From: Polyangiaceae bacterium
GTDB lineage: Bacteria > Myxococcota_A > Polyangia > Polyangiales > Polyangiaceae
Assembly (NCBI GenBank): GCA_020633205.1
Contig: JACKEB010000012.1
Coordinates: forward strand, 930,001-994,000
Length of the DNA stretch: 64,000 bases
Reading direction: 5' to 3'
Shown here: one piece after another, positions 50,298 to 59,392 of the stretch
How positions within the stretch are numbered: position 1 is the stretch's first letter
Layout of the letters: every line of letters begins with the position of its first letter
Position numbers and translations under genes: made by a program
Notes under the pieces: model-generated
What the model was told of the DNA's origin: nothing
What the model saw: only the letters and a program-made list of their open reading frames with translations
Databases searched by the model: none

Positions 50298-52847
50298 TTG
50301 ACCACCCCTCCCGCCTCCACCAGCGATCTCAGCCCCTCGATGCCCGACAGCGGGGACGCTGGCGATTCGAGTTCGCCCTCAAGCGAGTCCAGTACCGGTC
50401 AGCGCCGTGGTTCGGCACAGCGCGGTGATTCGGCGCAGCGCAATGATTCGCCACAGCGCAGTGAGCTAGCAAAGCGCAGTGATGGAGTGCCGTTTGGCCT
50501 GATTCGAGCGCTCTTCATCGGCTCCGGCTTTACAGGCCTAGTCGACCAGATCGGCTTCTCGAAGTACCTGTCGTACGTCGTTGGCTCCACGGCGTATGCG
50601 GTCAGCGCCGTCCTGGCAGCGTTCATGACCGGTCTCGCGCTTGGGGCGCACCTTGGCGGCAAGCTCTCGAGTCGCGTTCGGCGTCCGCTCCTGGCCTACG
50701 GCGTGCTCGAGCTGGTGGTCGGAGCGGCGGTCGCTGCCGCGCCCCTCGCCTTCAAGGCGCTGACGCCCATGTACTTGAGCCTGCTGGCGAAGGCGCCGGA
50801 TTCGCTGCTTTTCGCCAGCGTCGTTCGCTGGTTCCTCGCGGTACTGTTTGTGGTCGTTCCAACCATCGCCATGGGCGCGACGCTCCCGCTGCTTTCGCGG
50901 GTGGTGGGTAGCGATCTGAGCGATGACTCCCAAGGCACCGCTCAGAAAGAGAAGCGCCTCGGTAAGCTCTACGCAGCAAACACACTGGGCGGCGCGCTCG
51001 GCGCGTTGATTGCTGCCTACTGGATCCTGCCGTTGCTTGGCCTTGCGGGCACACTGATCGCCTCAGCGGTCGGCAGCGCAGCGATTGGCCTCTTGGCGAT
51101 GGCCCAGGGCAGCCGCCTCGAAGCGCCTCAGGTCCCGGAGGAGATCGCGGCAGAGCGGTCCTCGCTGGGTCTGATGTTGCCCACGCTGGCATTCGCCTCT
51201 GGCGCGCTGGTTTTCGCCTGTGAGGTGATCTTCACCCACCTGCTAGCGCTGATCATTGGCAACAGCGCCTACGCGTTCGGGTTGATCCTCGCGGTGTTCT
51301 TGATCTGCCTGTTCGTCGGTGCGTCCTTGGCGCCGCGCGTGCACCTGCGCTTTGGTTCCGCGGCGTTGCCCATCGGCCTAGCTGCGGCGGCGCTTGGAAT
51401 GGCGATCACCCTACCCGCCTGGGATCGCTTGCCGATGTTGTTCGGCGGGCTTGGCGCACACGTCACCTCTTTTGCCGGGCGTGAAGCGGTGCGCGCTGGG
51501 GCGGCCTTCTTGATCTTGGTGATCCCGACCACGCTCATGGGACTGACGTTTCCTCTCTTGCTCCAGCGCGTGGCAGCGGATCCGCGCGTTGGCGCCCAGG
51601 TTGGACGGCTCACGGCCATCAACACCCTGGGAGCCGTCGCCGGCGCACTGCTGACGGGCTACTTGCTGCTTCCCAAGCTGGGCTCTGAGCGCGCCTTGCA
51701 CAGCGTAGTCTGGATCTTCGGCGCGCTGGCGCTCGCGACACTGCCTGCTGTGGCACGCAGCAAGGCCAAGCAGCGTAGTGGCACACTGGCTGCGGCGCTC
51801 GCGGCCATCGCACTACCCTTTGTATTTCCTGCGTGGAATTTGGCGCGACTGACCAGCGGCGTAAACGTCTACTTCGAAGGCTGGCAGAAGCCCGACGAGG
51901 TGCTCTTCCTACGGGAAGACGTGCACGGAGGCGTGACCACCGTCACCAAGAAGGAAGACCTGTACACGCTGTACACGAACGGCAAGTTCCAGGGGAACAA
52001 CGGCCACGAAATGCAGGCCCAGTACTCCTTCGCGCATTTCCCAAGCATGTTCGTGTCCCACTGGGACAACGCGTTGGTGATAGGCCTCGGCACCGGTACC
52101 ACCCTTGGAACCCTCAACGGCTACCCTTGGAAGCAAATCGACGTCGTCGAGATCTCGCCTGCCATCGCCGAAGCCGCGCACAGGTACTTCGGCATGGTGA
52201 ACGATCACGCGCTCGACGACCCGCGAGTGAAGCTCCATTTCGACGACGGGCGCAACTACCTCTTGGTGCGCGCGAAGAAGTACGACTTCATCGGGATGGA
52301 GCTTTCGAGCGTGTGGTTCGCGGGAGCCAGCAGCCTCTACAGCAAGGAATACTACGAGCTCGTTAAGCGGCATCTGTTGCCCCACGGAATATTCCAGCAG
52401 TGGGTGCAAGTGCACCATATGGAGAACCACACCTTCGCGCGCATTCTGAACTCGCTCCGCCAGGTGTTTCCCCACGTCGCCCTGTTCTACGCAGGCGGGC
52501 AAGGCGTGCTCGTGGCCTCCGAACAACCCCTCTCGGCGTCCCGGGCGCGCTCCGACCAGCTCTCGGCGCTACCTGGCGTGAAACGCAAGCTGGAGCCGGG
52601 GGCGCAGCTGGTCGACTTGCTGAAGTACCTGCTCCTCACCGGCAAGGACCTCGATAGTTACATCGACGACGAAGCGTCACGTTCGAACGTGTCACTTCCG
52701 GAGCTCATCTCGAGCGACGACAACCTGTTTCTCGAGTACGCCACGCCGCGCGGCAACGTTCTGCCGTGGGGTCATCGCCAGATCCTGCTCCAGGAAATGT
52801 CACGCCATCAGTCCCCGGACGCAGCCGCGGCGTTGATCGCGCCCTGA
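50298..52847 (+). CDS. Membrane-fused spermidine synthase-like protein
   Basis: An unstructured, repetitive N-terminus (about 60 residues, with AQRGDSAQRNDSPQRSE) is followed by a polytopic domain of about 14 helices containing IGSGFTGLVDQIGFSKYLSY. A spermidine-synthase fold follows (TLYTNGKFQGNNGHEM, VIGLGTGTTLGTLNGYPWKQ, VVEISPAIAEAA, LHFDDGRNYLL). The NGKFQGN motif replaces the usual DG-x-x-QS-x-x-DE loop, so polyamine synthase activity is not certain. Such MFS-spermidine-synthase fusions are common in Myxococcota. The TTG at 50298 is the best start by frame. Confidence 0.85.
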   Translation: MTTPPASTSDLSPSMPDSGDAGDSSSPSSESSTGQRRGSAQRGDSAQRNDSPQRSELAKRSDGVPFGLIRALFIGSGFTGLVDQIGFSKYLSYVVGSTAYAVSAVLAAFMTGLALGAHLGGKLSSRVRRPLLAYGVLELVVGAAVAAAPLAFKALTPMYLSLLAKAPDSLLFASVVRWFLAVLFVVVPTIAMGATLPLLSRVVGSDLSDDSQGTAQKEKRLGKLYAANTLGGALGALIAAYWILPLLGLAGTLIASAVGSAAIGLLAMAQGSRLEAPQVPEEIAAERSSLGLMLPTLAFASGALVFACEVIFTHLLALIIGNSAYAFGLILAVFLICLFVGASLAPRVHLRFGSAALPIGLAAAALGMAITLPAWDRLPMLFGGLGAHVTSFAGREAVRAGAAFLILVIPTTLMGLTFPLLLQRVAADPRVGAQVGRLTAINTLGAVAGALLTGYLLLPKLGSERALHSVVWIFGALALATLPAVARSKAKQRSGTLAAALAAIALPFVFPAWNLARLTSGVNVYFEGWQKPDEVLFLREDVHGGVTTVTKKEDLYTLYTNGKFQGNNGHEMQAQYSFAHFPSMFVSHWDNALVIGLGTGTTLGTLNGYPWKQIDVVEISPAIAEAAHRYFGMVNDHALDDPRVKLHFDDGRNYLLVRAKKYDFIGMELSSVWFAGASSLYSKEYYELVKRHLLPHGIFQQWVQVHHMENHTFARILNSLRQVFPHVALFYAGGQGVLVASEQPLSASRARSDQLSALPGVKRKLEPGAQLVDLLKYLLLTGKDLDSYIDDEASRSNVSLPELISSDDNLFLEYATPRGNVLPWGHRQILLQEMSRHQSPDAAAALIAP

Positions 52848-52912
52848 GTCCAGAGCCGGAGCTGCAGCTGAGTCCGGAGCTACAGCTGAGTCCGGAGCTA
52901 CAGCTGAGTCCG
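52844..52912. repeat. 18-bp tandem repeat straddling the stop codon
   Basis: The unit CTGAGTCCGGAGCTACAG is perfect at 52868-52885 and 52886-52903 and starts again at 52904. A first, longer variant (24 bases, 6-base insertion) begins at 52844, so the stop codon of the upstream gene is inside the array. The remainder of the gap to 53109 shows nothing else. Confidence 0.75.
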
Positions 52913-53109
52913 CTCAGTCCGCACTGAGGCTGAATCCACAGCACGAAAGCGCTCTGTCTCCACGCTCCTTGGCCGGTCCAGGTGTTCCCCCCGGGAAGAC
53001 TCCGCAGAGGTTTGAGCCGCCAAACAGTCGGCCCAAGGTTCTGGCCACGAACGCCCGCGCGCCGCCTTAGCAGGCTGACGTTTCGCTAGGGTCGTGATAC
53101 TCGAGGAGG

Positions 53110-53901
53110 ATGCGCCTTGCTCTCGCGGCTTGCATCGCTTTCGCAACGTTCGGCTGTGCCAACACGATTCAGCGTCTGGACGGCGAGATCCCGTTGGCTA
53201 CTGGTCCCGCACGCAACGCCTGCGAGAAGAAGGACTGGCTGGTCATGGCGCCGACGAGCTACGAAGTCGTGCTCTCGAAGGCCAAAACGAGCGAGACGCA
53301 CAGTGACGGAGCTGCGCTTTACGACGTAGGCGGCAGGGATCCGAAAGATCTTCCGGAGCTCGGGCCCCGGCTGGACAACGATCCCATCCTGGAGCGCAAG
53401 GCGGAGGAAGTGGCACCTCACGACCGCGATCGCACCATAGCCATGGTGCTCGGCGGCCTGGGCGTTGCCGCGGTCGGCACAGGGACCACGCTCTTCATCA
53501 CCGGCTTCGGTGAGAAGACCAACGCTCAAGGCGAACCGGAAACCGACAATGACACGACCCAGATCGTCGCGGGGGCAATCACGGCGGGCGCTGGGTTCAT
53601 CATTGGCATCGTTGGACTCGCGGTGAACCCCGATAGCGCCGAGCGCGCAGAAGCGGACGCATCGCGCTACGTGTTCAACCCGAGCAAGGACGATCCGCGG
53701 CGGGTCAAGGCGCTGATCGAGCGCCACAACGCACGGGTCCGCCAGCGCTGCGACTCGGGCGCGGGGGTACCCGAAGCACCAGTCGACGCGCCAGTGCAGA
53801 AGCCTACGACCGAAGAGGCGGCGCCATGGCTCCAGGGTGAAGGCGCGCCTCCCGCCGCAGCCCCAAGCGGCGACGCGCCCGCGCCGGACACCGGCGAGTA
53901 G
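53110..53901 (+). CDS. Lipoprotein with two membrane segments
   Basis: The signal sequence ends in lipobox ATFGC. A soluble part (KKDWLVMAPTSYEVVLSKAK) is followed by two hydrophobic segments (TIAMVLGGLGVAAVGTGTTLF, GAITAGAGFIIGIVGLAV). Then comes a helical stretch (KALIERHNARVRQRC) and a Pro/Ala-rich tail. Two membrane segments in a lipid-anchored protein of 263 residues are common in uncharacterised myxobacterial proteins. Function is unknown. Confidence 0.65.
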   Translation: MRLALAACIAFATFGCANTIQRLDGEIPLATGPARNACEKKDWLVMAPTSYEVVLSKAKTSETHSDGAALYDVGGRDPKDLPELGPRLDNDPILERKAEEVAPHDRDRTIAMVLGGLGVAAVGTGTTLFITGFGEKTNAQGEPETDNDTTQIVAGAITAGAGFIIGIVGLAVNPDSAERAEADASRYVFNPSKDDPRRVKALIERHNARVRQRCDSGAGVPEAPVDAPVQKPTTEEAAPWLQGEGAPPAAAPSGDAPAPDTGE

Positions 53902-53925
53902 GCGCTTTCGACCCAAAAACTGCAC

Positions 53926-53981
53926 AAGGGCCGGCGGTGACGCCGGCCCTTCGCAATTCTGGGCCGGCATCACGCCGGCCC
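53926..53981. terminator. Two tandem GC hairpins between convergent genes
   Basis: AAGGGCCGGCG-GTGA-CGCCGGCCCTT (53926-53951) is a perfect 11-base stem. A related hairpin GGGCCGGC-ATCAC-GCCGGCCC lies at 53961-53981, followed by TTCGCCTTT. They lie between the lipoprotein and ddl and probably terminate both. Confidence 0.7.
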
Positions 53982-54009
53982 TTCGCCTTTCAAAGCCCTG
54001 CGTTCGAAC

Positions 54010-55020
54010 TCAGACTGCCGCGCGCAGCTGGGCCAGCGTCGAAGCGTCCGAAGTCAGGCGCACGACGTCTGCGGCTTCGCGCCGCGCCACCTGCCCGGTG
54101 TGCAGGCGAGCGAGCTTGGTGATCGAGTCACACAACTCGCCAAAGCCGTAGCCTGCCTCGCGGGCGATCTTCGGCAACAGGCTGGTCTGCGTCATGCCCG
54201 GCAGGGTGTTCACCTCGAGGACGTACTCGTTCTGGCCCTCGGTCACCAACAGGTCCACGCGCGCAGCACCAGAAACCTCGAGCGCGTTGGCGGCACGCTC
54301 TGCGAGGTTCAGTACCCCACGGTAACGCGTCGTGGGAAGACGCGCCGGCTGGTGATAGCGCGTCTTGCCAGGCGTGTACTTGGCTTCGAAGTCATACACC
54401 CCAGACAGAGGCTCGACCTCGATCGCGCCAAGCACTCGGCCACCGAGGATCCCCACGGCAATCTCCTTGCCCTTCACGAAGCGCTCGATCAGCACGCTCT
54501 CGTCGTACTTCTTGGCTTCACCAACCGCCTTCGCAAGCTCGACGGCGTTCTTGGCGACGCTCAGCCCGATGCTCGAACCTTCACGGCGCGGCTTCACCAC
54601 GACCGGGAAGCCAAACGAACCGTGAACCTCCTCGAGGTCCGCCATGGTGTGCTGCGGTCCGAACACGTAGTACGGCGGCGTGGGCACGTTGTGCAGCCGA
54701 AACAGCTCCTTGCTCTTCAGCTTGTCCATCGCCAGAGCGGAAGAGAGCACCGACGAGCCGGTGTAGGGCACGCCGAGCACCTCGAGCAGTCCCTGCACGC
54801 AGCCGTCTTCGCCGAGGCGACCGTGGAGCGCCAGAAACGCGACATCCATCGGCGCCGCCTTCAGCGCAGAGAAGGCGTCGACCCCGGGGCCCAAGACGAT
54901 TGGAGAGACGTCCCAGCCTTGCTCGCCCAGCGCCTCCGAGACAGCCTGCCCAGACTTCAGGGAGATCTCGCGCTCTGCGGAGCTTCCGCCCATGATCACG
55001 CCCACACGCTTTGCACTCAT
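54010..55020 (-). CDS. ddl: D-alanine--D-alanine ligase
   Basis: This ATP-grasp enzyme of 336 residues makes the D-Ala-D-Ala end of peptidoglycan. Conserved blocks are IMGGSSAEREISL, LHGRLGEDGCVQGLLE, GSSVLSSALAMDKLKSKELF, VKPRREGSSIGLS, and YVLEVNTLPGMTQTSL with the metal-binding Glu/Asn. The length and motif order are normal for Ddl. The ATG at 55018-55020 has GGAGGAG upstream. About 20 C-terminal residues past the core are unremarkable. Confidence 0.95.
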   Translation of the reverse strand: MSAKRVGVIMGGSSAEREISLKSGQAVSEALGEQGWDVSPIVLGPGVDAFSALKAAPMDVAFLALHGRLGEDGCVQGLLEVLGVPYTGSSVLSSALAMDKLKSKELFRLHNVPTPPYYVFGPQHTMADLEEVHGSFGFPVVVKPRREGSSIGLSVAKNAVELAKAVGEAKKYDESVLIERFVKGKEIAVGILGGRVLGAIEVEPLSGVYDFEAKYTPGKTRYHQPARLPTTRYRGVLNLAERAANALEVSGAARVDLLVTEGQNEYVLEVNTLPGMTQTSLLPKIAREAGYGFGELCDSITKLARLHTGQVARREAADVVRLTSDASTLAQLRAAV

Positions 55021-55059
55021 TCGCTCCTCCGGGGCGACCGATGACAGCGGTCAACCTGT

Positions 55060-55074
55060 CGTTAGCCGCTAACG
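55060..55074. promoter_or_regulatory. Inverted repeat upstream of ddl
   Basis: CGTTAGC-C-GCTAACG is a perfect 15-base dyad extended imperfectly by TGT and GACA, 40 bases upstream of the ddl start and downstream of the PP2C stop. It could be a terminator stem or an operator; it lacks a T-run. Confidence 0.3.
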
Positions 55075-55217
55075 GACAAACGCCGCAGCGGCCAAGTTTC
55101 AGGCCGCGCGTTCGCTGATGGTTGGCGGACGTGGCGCCTCACCCCCAAATGCGCAGGGTTCATCCGCTGCTGGAAGGTTTCCCCCAGGGAGATCCAGCGC
55201 GGAAACGCGCACTTGGT

Positions 55218-55988
55218 CTACGAGACCTCAACCAGAATCGCGGTGATGTTGTCCTTGCCACCGCGCGCGTTCGCGAGATCGATGAAGCGCTGCACGGATT
55301 CCTGACCGCCACTGGCCGCCAGAGCCGGGATCTCTTCGGTGCGCAAATAGCCGTGCAAACCGTCGGAACAGAGCAGGTATTGATCGCCGAGCTGTAGCTC
55401 GATGACGCCGGTATCCACCTGTACGTAGTCGCGATTGCCGACAGCGCGCGTGATCACGTTCTTGTGTCGGCTGTGCTTGGCTTCCTCCGCGGTGATGAAG
55501 CCTTGCTTGATCTGCCAAGCGACCAGCGTGTGGTCCTCCGTGAGCTGGGTCACCTGGGTATCCCGAATTTGGTAGATGCGGCTGTCACCCACCTGAGCCG
55601 TCACGACGAAGCCATTCAGGCTCATCATCGCCGTGATGGTCGTGCCCATGCCGCTCTTGCCCTTGTCCATCTCTCCGATGGCGTACACCATGTAGGTCGC
55701 CGCCTGGACGGCGCCTTCCAGCAGGCGTGAAGCGGCGGCCAGGGTGCGCTCGTCAGGCACCTCGTGGGGTCGGAGCTCCGCCTTCCCACGCTTCACCATG
55801 CCGTACACGGTGTCGATGGCCTCTTGGCTGGCGACTTCACCCGCAGCGTGACCGCCCATGCCGTCGGCTACGACCCATAGCCCGAGCTGGTCATCGCGCA
55901 TGTACGCGTCCTCGTTGATTTCCCTACGACGACCAACGTCAGTTGCTCCATACGAAAGGAGCATGAGCGGGTCGGACGGTTCGCTCAT
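55218..55988 (-). CDS. PP2C-type protein phosphatase
   Basis: The 256-residue metal-dependent Ser/Thr phosphatase has the PP2C motifs GRRREINEDAY, VVADGMGGHAAGEVAS, MGTTITAMM, QVGDSRIYQIRD, LLCSDGLHGYL and GGKDNITAILVEVS. The ATG at 55986-55988 is chosen over an upstream frame extension. It reverses Ser/Thr phosphorylation, so it might counter kinases such as the one at 28.6-33.9 kb; there is no direct evidence of pairing. Confidence 0.9.
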   Translation of the reverse strand: MSEPSDPLMLLSYGATDVGRRREINEDAYMRDDQLGLWVVADGMGGHAAGEVASQEAIDTVYGMVKRGKAELRPHEVPDERTLAAASRLLEGAVQAATYMVYAIGEMDKGKSGMGTTITAMMSLNGFVVTAQVGDSRIYQIRDTQVTQLTEDHTLVAWQIKQGFITAEEAKHSRHKNVITRAVGNRDYVQVDTGVIELQLGDQYLLCSDGLHGYLRTEEIPALAASGGQESVQRFIDLANARGGKDNITAILVEVS

Positions 55989-56141
55989 CGTCTCGTAGCC
56001 TACGAGAAACCCCAATCCCGGGGAAGCGCATCTTGACGCCACGCCTCAGGATTTCAGACTCGGGGCGGAGTACAGTGCGGCGCTGTGAGATCGGGGCCGT
56101 CAGGCGCCGGTTGGTTCAGAGCCGGGTGGTGGGGTGATTGA

Positions 56142-57332
56142 TTGAAGGCTGCAAGTTTCGTCGTGGAGGCCCATAGCGCGGCCAAGGTCGTGAAGGCTCT
56201 GGAGAGCTGCGTCGAGCGGCTGCGTGGACCGCATTGGCCGAGTCCCGCGGGCACAGAGCCGCTGGAGAATTCCTCGAAGGGAGCGGCGCTTGTGTTCGTA
56301 TGTGGGCAACTGGCGCAGGTGCTACCAGAACTGGCGGAGGGGATCGCAGCCGCCAAGCTTGGGATCCCCGTGTTGATCGCAGCCGGTACCGCAGTACTGA
56401 CTCAAGCTGGCGAGGTCGAAGACCAGTCAGCAGCCTCGGGCCTGGTTTGGACCGGAGGTCGCGCAGAGCCCGTGTGCGTCGACAGCCGCAGCCCCGAAGA
56501 CCTCGGGGAAACGCTCAGCCGCATGATCCAGGACCGCACGGCAAAGACGGCGCCGACCGTCCTGTTGTTTCCCCGCAGCGAAGGCTTCTCCCCGGAGGCC
56601 CTGAGTCCACTCTACGAGTCTAGGGGAACGCCTCACGTCTTCGGCGGCGGGACCATCGGCCCGCACGGGGCCTACCTGGTTCCGGCCCACGGAGCGCCAA
56701 CGACGGGCAGCGCTTGCCTGCTGTTTTTACGCGGGATCTCCCCGCCTCAGCTACGAACCTCACCCGCCTGTCGGCTACTCACGCCGCTGCGTCCCGTCAC
56801 CGAAGTGCGTGGCCCGATGGTGCTGGAGATCGACGGAGAACCAGCCCTCGATGTGCTCAGTGAGGCCGGACAGGAGCTCGGCGAGGAGCGGCTGATGTTC
56901 GTGGCGCTGGCGCCCGAGGAGGGCGGCGCCCCAACCCTTGGCGGCCGCGCGGACGTGATCCTGCGGGGAGTTCAGGGCGTCGATCCGGTGCGGCGTGGGA
57001 TCCTCGTGAGCGACGAAGTGCGAGAAGGAATGCGGCTGGGCCTCGCAGTGCGCGATCCTCAGGCCGCTCGCTCGGATCTCGATGCCGTCACCCGGGAGCT
57101 GGTGCGAGACATCCGCGGTGCGGCACCGAGCTTTGGGATCTACATCAACTGCGCTGGCCGCGGCTCGAAGCTGTATGGCCAGTATGACGTCGACACCCGC
57201 ATCCTCCGCCAGCGCTTTGGCGAGATGCCCATCGCCGGCATGGCCTCCGCATTCGAGGTCGGTCCCCATGCGGGGCGCCCGGCGCTGCAGCTCTTCACCG
57301 GCGTGCTAGGGCTGTTTACCGCGCCTTCCTGA
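56142..57332 (+). CDS. FIST-domain protein
   Basis: The 396-residue protein has the FIST N-terminal fold (FVVEAHSAAKVVKALESCVE, LVFVCGQLAQVLPELAEG) and the FIST C-terminal signature (FGIYINCAGRGSKLYGQYDV, PIAGMASAFEVGP). FIST proteins are proposed small-ligand sensors, often linked to signal transduction. The TTG at 56142 is the best start, and 65 bases separate it from the SctV gene in the same direction, so they may be cotranscribed. Confidence 0.82.
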   Translation: MKAASFVVEAHSAAKVVKALESCVERLRGPHWPSPAGTEPLENSSKGAALVFVCGQLAQVLPELAEGIAAAKLGIPVLIAAGTAVLTQAGEVEDQSAASGLVWTGGRAEPVCVDSRSPEDLGETLSRMIQDRTAKTAPTVLLFPRSEGFSPEALSPLYESRGTPHVFGGGTIGPHGAYLVPAHGAPTTGSACLLFLRGISPPQLRTSPACRLLTPLRPVTEVRGPMVLEIDGEPALDVLSEAGQELGEERLMFVALAPEEGGAPTLGGRADVILRGVQGVDPVRRGILVSDEVREGMRLGLAVRDPQAARSDLDAVTRELVRDIRGAAPSFGIYINCAGRGSKLYGQYDVDTRILRQRFGEMPIAGMASAFEVGPHAGRPALQLFTGVLGLFTAPS

Positions 57333-57397
57333 GCCGCCTGTTCCTACCTCAGCTGCCCTGTTCCTCCTCAGCCGCCCCTTTTTCCTCCCGGAATCGC

Positions 57398-59371
57398 ATG
57401 CCTACCCAAGCTTTGATGCGCGGCCCCAAGAAGCGGCCTCTCGGTATCGCGGACGCTGCGCTCGCGGCCATCGTCGTGATGGTCGTGGGATTGATGATCG
57501 TCCCGCTGCCCACTTGGCTGCTGGATCTGCTGATCGCGACCAATCTGGCGACCTCCGTGGCGCTGCTCTTGGTCACGCTGTACGTGAGCGACGCCCTCAA
57601 AATCGCCTCGTTTCCCACGATTCTGCTGATCACGACGCTGGTGCGTCTGGCGTTGAACGTGTCGTCCACTCGGCTGATTCTGCTGCAGGCCAATGCTGGA
57701 GAGGTGATCCAAGCCTTCGGCCAGTTCGTGGTGCGCGGGAACTACGTGGTCGGCGGGGTCATCTTCCTGATCTTGGCGATCATCCAGTTCGTGGTGATCG
57801 CCAAGGGTGCCGAGCGCGTCGCCGAGGTCGGCGCGCGTTTCACCTTGGACGCCATGCCCGGCAAGCAGATGGCCATCGACGCAGAGCTGCGGAGCGGCGC
57901 CATCGACTCCGTGGAGGCACGCCGGCGACGCCGCGAACTGGGTCGCGAGAGCCAGTTCTACGGCGCCATGGACGGCGCGATGAAGTTCGTGAAGGGCGAC
58001 ACCATCGCTGGCTTCTTGATCACCCTGGTGAACATCCTCGGGGGCCTGGCCATCGGTGTGGGCCAGAAGGACATGGAAGCCGTGGGCGCGCTCAAGCGCT
58101 ACGGTCTGCTCACCATCGGTGACGGCCTGGTGAGCCAGATCCCGAGTCTGGTGATCGCCGTTTCCGCGGGGGTACTCGTGACTCGCGTCGCCAGCGAGGA
58201 GGCTGGCACCCCACTAGGTGAAGAGCTGTCCTCTCAGCTGCTGGGCGCGCCGAAGGCGCTGCGGGTCGCCGCGATCTTCGTGGGCGTCCTCGCGATCATC
58301 CCAGGGTTACCCGCCGTGCCCTTCCTGATCATCGGCGGGCTGCTGTTCGTGGCGTCCCGCGCCCGCGCGCGGCAGCTGCGGGAGGTGGAAGAGCAGGCGG
58401 CGCGCGAGCCGATTCAGCAACGCACCGCAGACCGTGGTGGCCCACGTTTCGTTCCCGTGGTGATCCCCTGGGCCATGGAGCTGTCTCGGGATCTGGAGTC
58501 GCTGCTCGACGACGACATTCGCGGAGATGAGCTGCGGCGCGCCGGGATCCGCTCCGCAGGGGCCGCAGTGCGCGAAGTGCTGTTCCGCGATCTGGGTGTT
58601 CCCCTCCCCCCCTGCAAGATCACCTTCTCCGACGAGCTACCCGAGCGACACGTGGTCTTCAGCATTCACGAAGTGCCGGCGAGCGTGTTTGCGCTGCCCA
58701 CGGATCTGACGGACGCAGAGGTCGCCGAGCGACTCGTCGAAGAGGCAGCGTTGGTGCTTCGCGATCGCAGCGCGGACTTCCTCGGCATCGCCGAAGTCCA
58801 GATGCTGCTCGACCAACTGGAACAAGTCGCGCCCGCGACAGTGCGCCAGGTAGTGCCCAAGCCAGTGAGCCTGCCGCTGCTCACCGATGTGCTTCGCCGC
58901 TTGCTCGAAGAGGGCGTGAGCATTCGCGATCTGAAGGGCGTGCTCGAAGCGCTGAGCCAAGTCGCAAACACCGACAAGGATCCGCTAAACCTCACGGAGT
59001 TCGTGCGCTCTCAGATGCGGCGCACGCTGACTCACGAGCTCACTCAAGGCGCCCCGGAGCTCGGTGTGCACGTGCTGGATCCCCAAATCGAGGAGTCCGT
59101 GCGTTCGTCCATTCAGCGCACCAGCGCTGGCGCCTTCCTCACGCTTTCCCCCGCAGCAGGCCGAGACATCGTGACGGCGATACGCCGTGCGGTGCGCGGC
59201 GCCGCGCCGCCTGGCGAACACGTGGTGATCCTCACCCAGCCCGACATCCGTCGCTTCGTGCGCAAGCTGGTCGAGACGGATCTCCCTGAAGCGCGCGTCG
59301 TCAGTTACGCCGAGCTGCTGCCCGAGGTGCGACTCGAGACGTTGTCCCGCGCAAGCCTCGCGGGACTGTGA
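57398..59371 (+). CDS. sctV: Type III secretion export gate SctV (FHIPEP family)
   Basis: Eight membrane helices are followed by a cytoplasmic domain. FHIPEP signatures include SFPTILLITTLVRLALNVSS, KGAERVAEVGARFTLDAMPG and GQKDMEAVGALKRYG. The helix-loop region more closely resembles SctV (YscV/InvA) than flagellar FlhA. The cytoplasmic part has PLLTDVLRRLLEEGVSIRDL, the conserved platform motif. It is normally one ring of a secretion apparatus, but no other type III genes flank it. Its likely partner in the window is only the FIST gene upstream. Confidence 0.85.
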   Translation: MPTQALMRGPKKRPLGIADAALAAIVVMVVGLMIVPLPTWLLDLLIATNLATSVALLLVTLYVSDALKIASFPTILLITTLVRLALNVSSTRLILLQANAGEVIQAFGQFVVRGNYVVGGVIFLILAIIQFVVIAKGAERVAEVGARFTLDAMPGKQMAIDAELRSGAIDSVEARRRRRELGRESQFYGAMDGAMKFVKGDTIAGFLITLVNILGGLAIGVGQKDMEAVGALKRYGLLTIGDGLVSQIPSLVIAVSAGVLVTRVASEEAGTPLGEELSSQLLGAPKALRVAAIFVGVLAIIPGLPAVPFLIIGGLLFVASRARARQLREVEEQAAREPIQQRTADRGGPRFVPVVIPWAMELSRDLESLLDDDIRGDELRRAGIRSAGAAVREVLFRDLGVPLPPCKITFSDELPERHVVFSIHEVPASVFALPTDLTDAEVAERLVEEAALVLRDRSADFLGIAEVQMLLDQLEQVAPATVRQVVPKPVSLPLLTDVLRRLLEEGVSIRDLKGVLEALSQVANTDKDPLNLTEFVRSQMRRTLTHELTQGAPELGVHVLDPQIEESVRSSIQRTSAGAFLTLSPAAGRDIVTAIRRAVRGAAPPGEHVVILTQPDIRRFVRKLVETDLPEARVVSYAELLPEVRLETLSRASLAGL

Positions 59372-59392
59372 TGCGCGGCTGATCCTCGCGGA

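Noticed and set aside
57398..59371. Flagellar FlhA
   Set aside because: The QKDMEAVGALKRYG region and lack of flagellar neighbours fit SctV better, though not conclusively.
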